The position numbers were made by a program, and so were the translations under genes. This document shows, piece after piece, positions 63,477-64,000 of a stretch of 64,000 nucleotides of DNA. A model generated the notes under the pieces. That model saw only the letters and a program-made list of their open reading frames with translations. It did no database searches and was not told the origin of the DNA. The DNA is taken from the NCBI GenBank assembly GCA_041746735.1, contig JBGTGP010000020.1, forward strand, positions 1 to 64,000, written 5' to 3'. Each line of letters opens with the position of its first letter. Position 1 is the first letter of the stretch. The stretch comes from Opimibacter sp041746735. GTDB taxonomy: Bacteria; Bacteroidota; Bacteroidia; Chitinophagales; Saprospiraceae.

Positions 63477-64000
63477 TCATACTTTAAGGACCACACTTTT
63501 AAACTGTGAGGTGATTTGATCCCGCAACTGAAGGAGATCATAGTGGATGCGAATATGAATGGCCAGCTCTTCCTCCTCACCTGTTTCCTTCAGTTTGGAA
63601 ATATCGGTCATGTTTTTTTCGATCTGCTCCATCAGTACCTTCAACTTTAAACGCAGGATGGCGTTCTGCGCGTCCTTGGTAAAATTGATATCGGGATGCA
63701 ATTGGATCTGCAGTGGGATATCATGCTCTTCCCAACTCGCATACTCATACGGAAAAGAAAGCAATTCAATCGCAAGTCCCCGAATCTCCGGATCAGCGTG
63801 GTTGGTGAAATATGCAGGGCCGGGTGGTCTGTCATGTTCCAGTTCAGTCTTGTACTCCAAAATGATTTTCAGATAGATGTCATGCCGGATTTCTTCCATG
63901 ACATCCATGAGGCTGGAAAGTATGTACCGACCCAGTGGAGTCGGGTAGGATTCAGGCATGGGTTTGTCACCATAGTTCAGCAATATTCGGACAATATCTC
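63477..64000 (-). CDS. dnaG: DNA primase DnaG, C-terminal part (runs off the window)
   Basis: The frame is open from the stop at 63477 to the end of the window, with no start inside; about 173 codons are visible. The sequence DIVRILLNYGDKPMPES and the helical region that follows (for example ADPEIRGLAIELLSFPY) match the C-terminal DnaB-interacting domain of Bacteroidota DnaG. A TTG at 63983 is internal and not a start. It is convergent with the OmpH-like gene, with 20 bp between stops. Confidence 0.8.
   Translation of the reverse strand, partial: DIVRILLNYGDKPMPESYPTPLGRYILSSLMDVMEEIRHDIYLKIILEYKTELEHDRPPGPAYFTNHADPEIRGLAIELLSFPYEYASWEEHDIPLQIQLHPDINFTKDAQNAILRLKLKVLMEQIEKNMTDISKLKETGEEEELAIHIRIHYDLLQLRDQITSQFKSVVLKV

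Overview
This 64 kb window is chromosomal DNA of a member of the Bacteroidota. The signs are a SusC/SusD pair, three further outer-membrane receptor or T9SS-type systems, type IX secretion sorting domains on three predicted exoproteins, the gliding protein GldC, and promoters of the Bacteroidota type (TAnnTTTG) instead of E. coli -10 boxes. The protein style (CRTAC1-like and CHU_C-type exoproteins, a SusD-like protein with a Cys/Trp-rich loop) suggests the Saprospiria/Chitinophagia side of the phylum. That placement is an inference; no 16S rRNA gene is present. Gene density is high and most genes are housekeeping.

Layout. (1) 1-8.1 kb: initiator tRNA, priA, lysS, a repeat-filled intergenic region (4505-4921), a psd-cdsA-CPBP protease operon, and pdxJ. 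(2) 8.1-17.8 kb: a SusC/SusD/lipoprotein operon with a strong terminator, then a T9SS-sorted arylsulfotransferase-like protein convergent with a T9SS-sorted VCBS/ASPIC protein. (3) 17.9-32.9 kb: the translation/transcription core, in the order xerC-like, hpf, tRNA-Thr/Tyr/Gly/Thr, tuf, tRNA-Trp, secE, nusG, rplK, rplA, rplJ, rplL, rpoB, rpoC, closed by a terminator shared with ribE. (4) 33-40.7 kb: a large T9SS type B exoprotein and a tight operon of a hypothetical gene, era, der, rfbC and rfbD. (5) 40.7-50.1 kb: a NadR-like P-loop kinase, nucleoside phosphorylase, lipoprotein, LuxE-like acyl-protein synthetase, cell-wall amidase, and a ccmB-ccmC-ccmD-glutamate dehydrogenase-Lrp group, then a TraB/GumN protein. 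(6) 50.1-60.3 kb: a TonB receptor/DUF4249 pair, a TIP30-like reductase, gldC, two PLP enzymes, a zinc-ribbon methyltransferase and a second TonB receptor. (7) 60.5-64 kb: an LptF/G permease, PAP2 phosphatase, an OmpH-like lipoprotein and the 3' part of dnaG, which runs off the window.

The most interesting non-coding signal is positional. In many genes the TAnnTTTG box lies only 4-8 nt upstream of the ATG, which predicts leaderless or nearly leaderless mRNAs. This also corrects the start of the receptor at 58010. Other signals worth checking are a perfect 14-bp palindrome between the promoter and the ATG of the NadR-like kinase, a repeated 12-mer 44 bp apart in front of the Lrp-type regulator, a head-to-head gene overlap at 42833-42863, and the degenerate repeats at 4505-4921. 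I found no CRISPR array, insertion sequence, prophage, rRNA or recognisable defence system, and no convincing undescribed multi-gene system.
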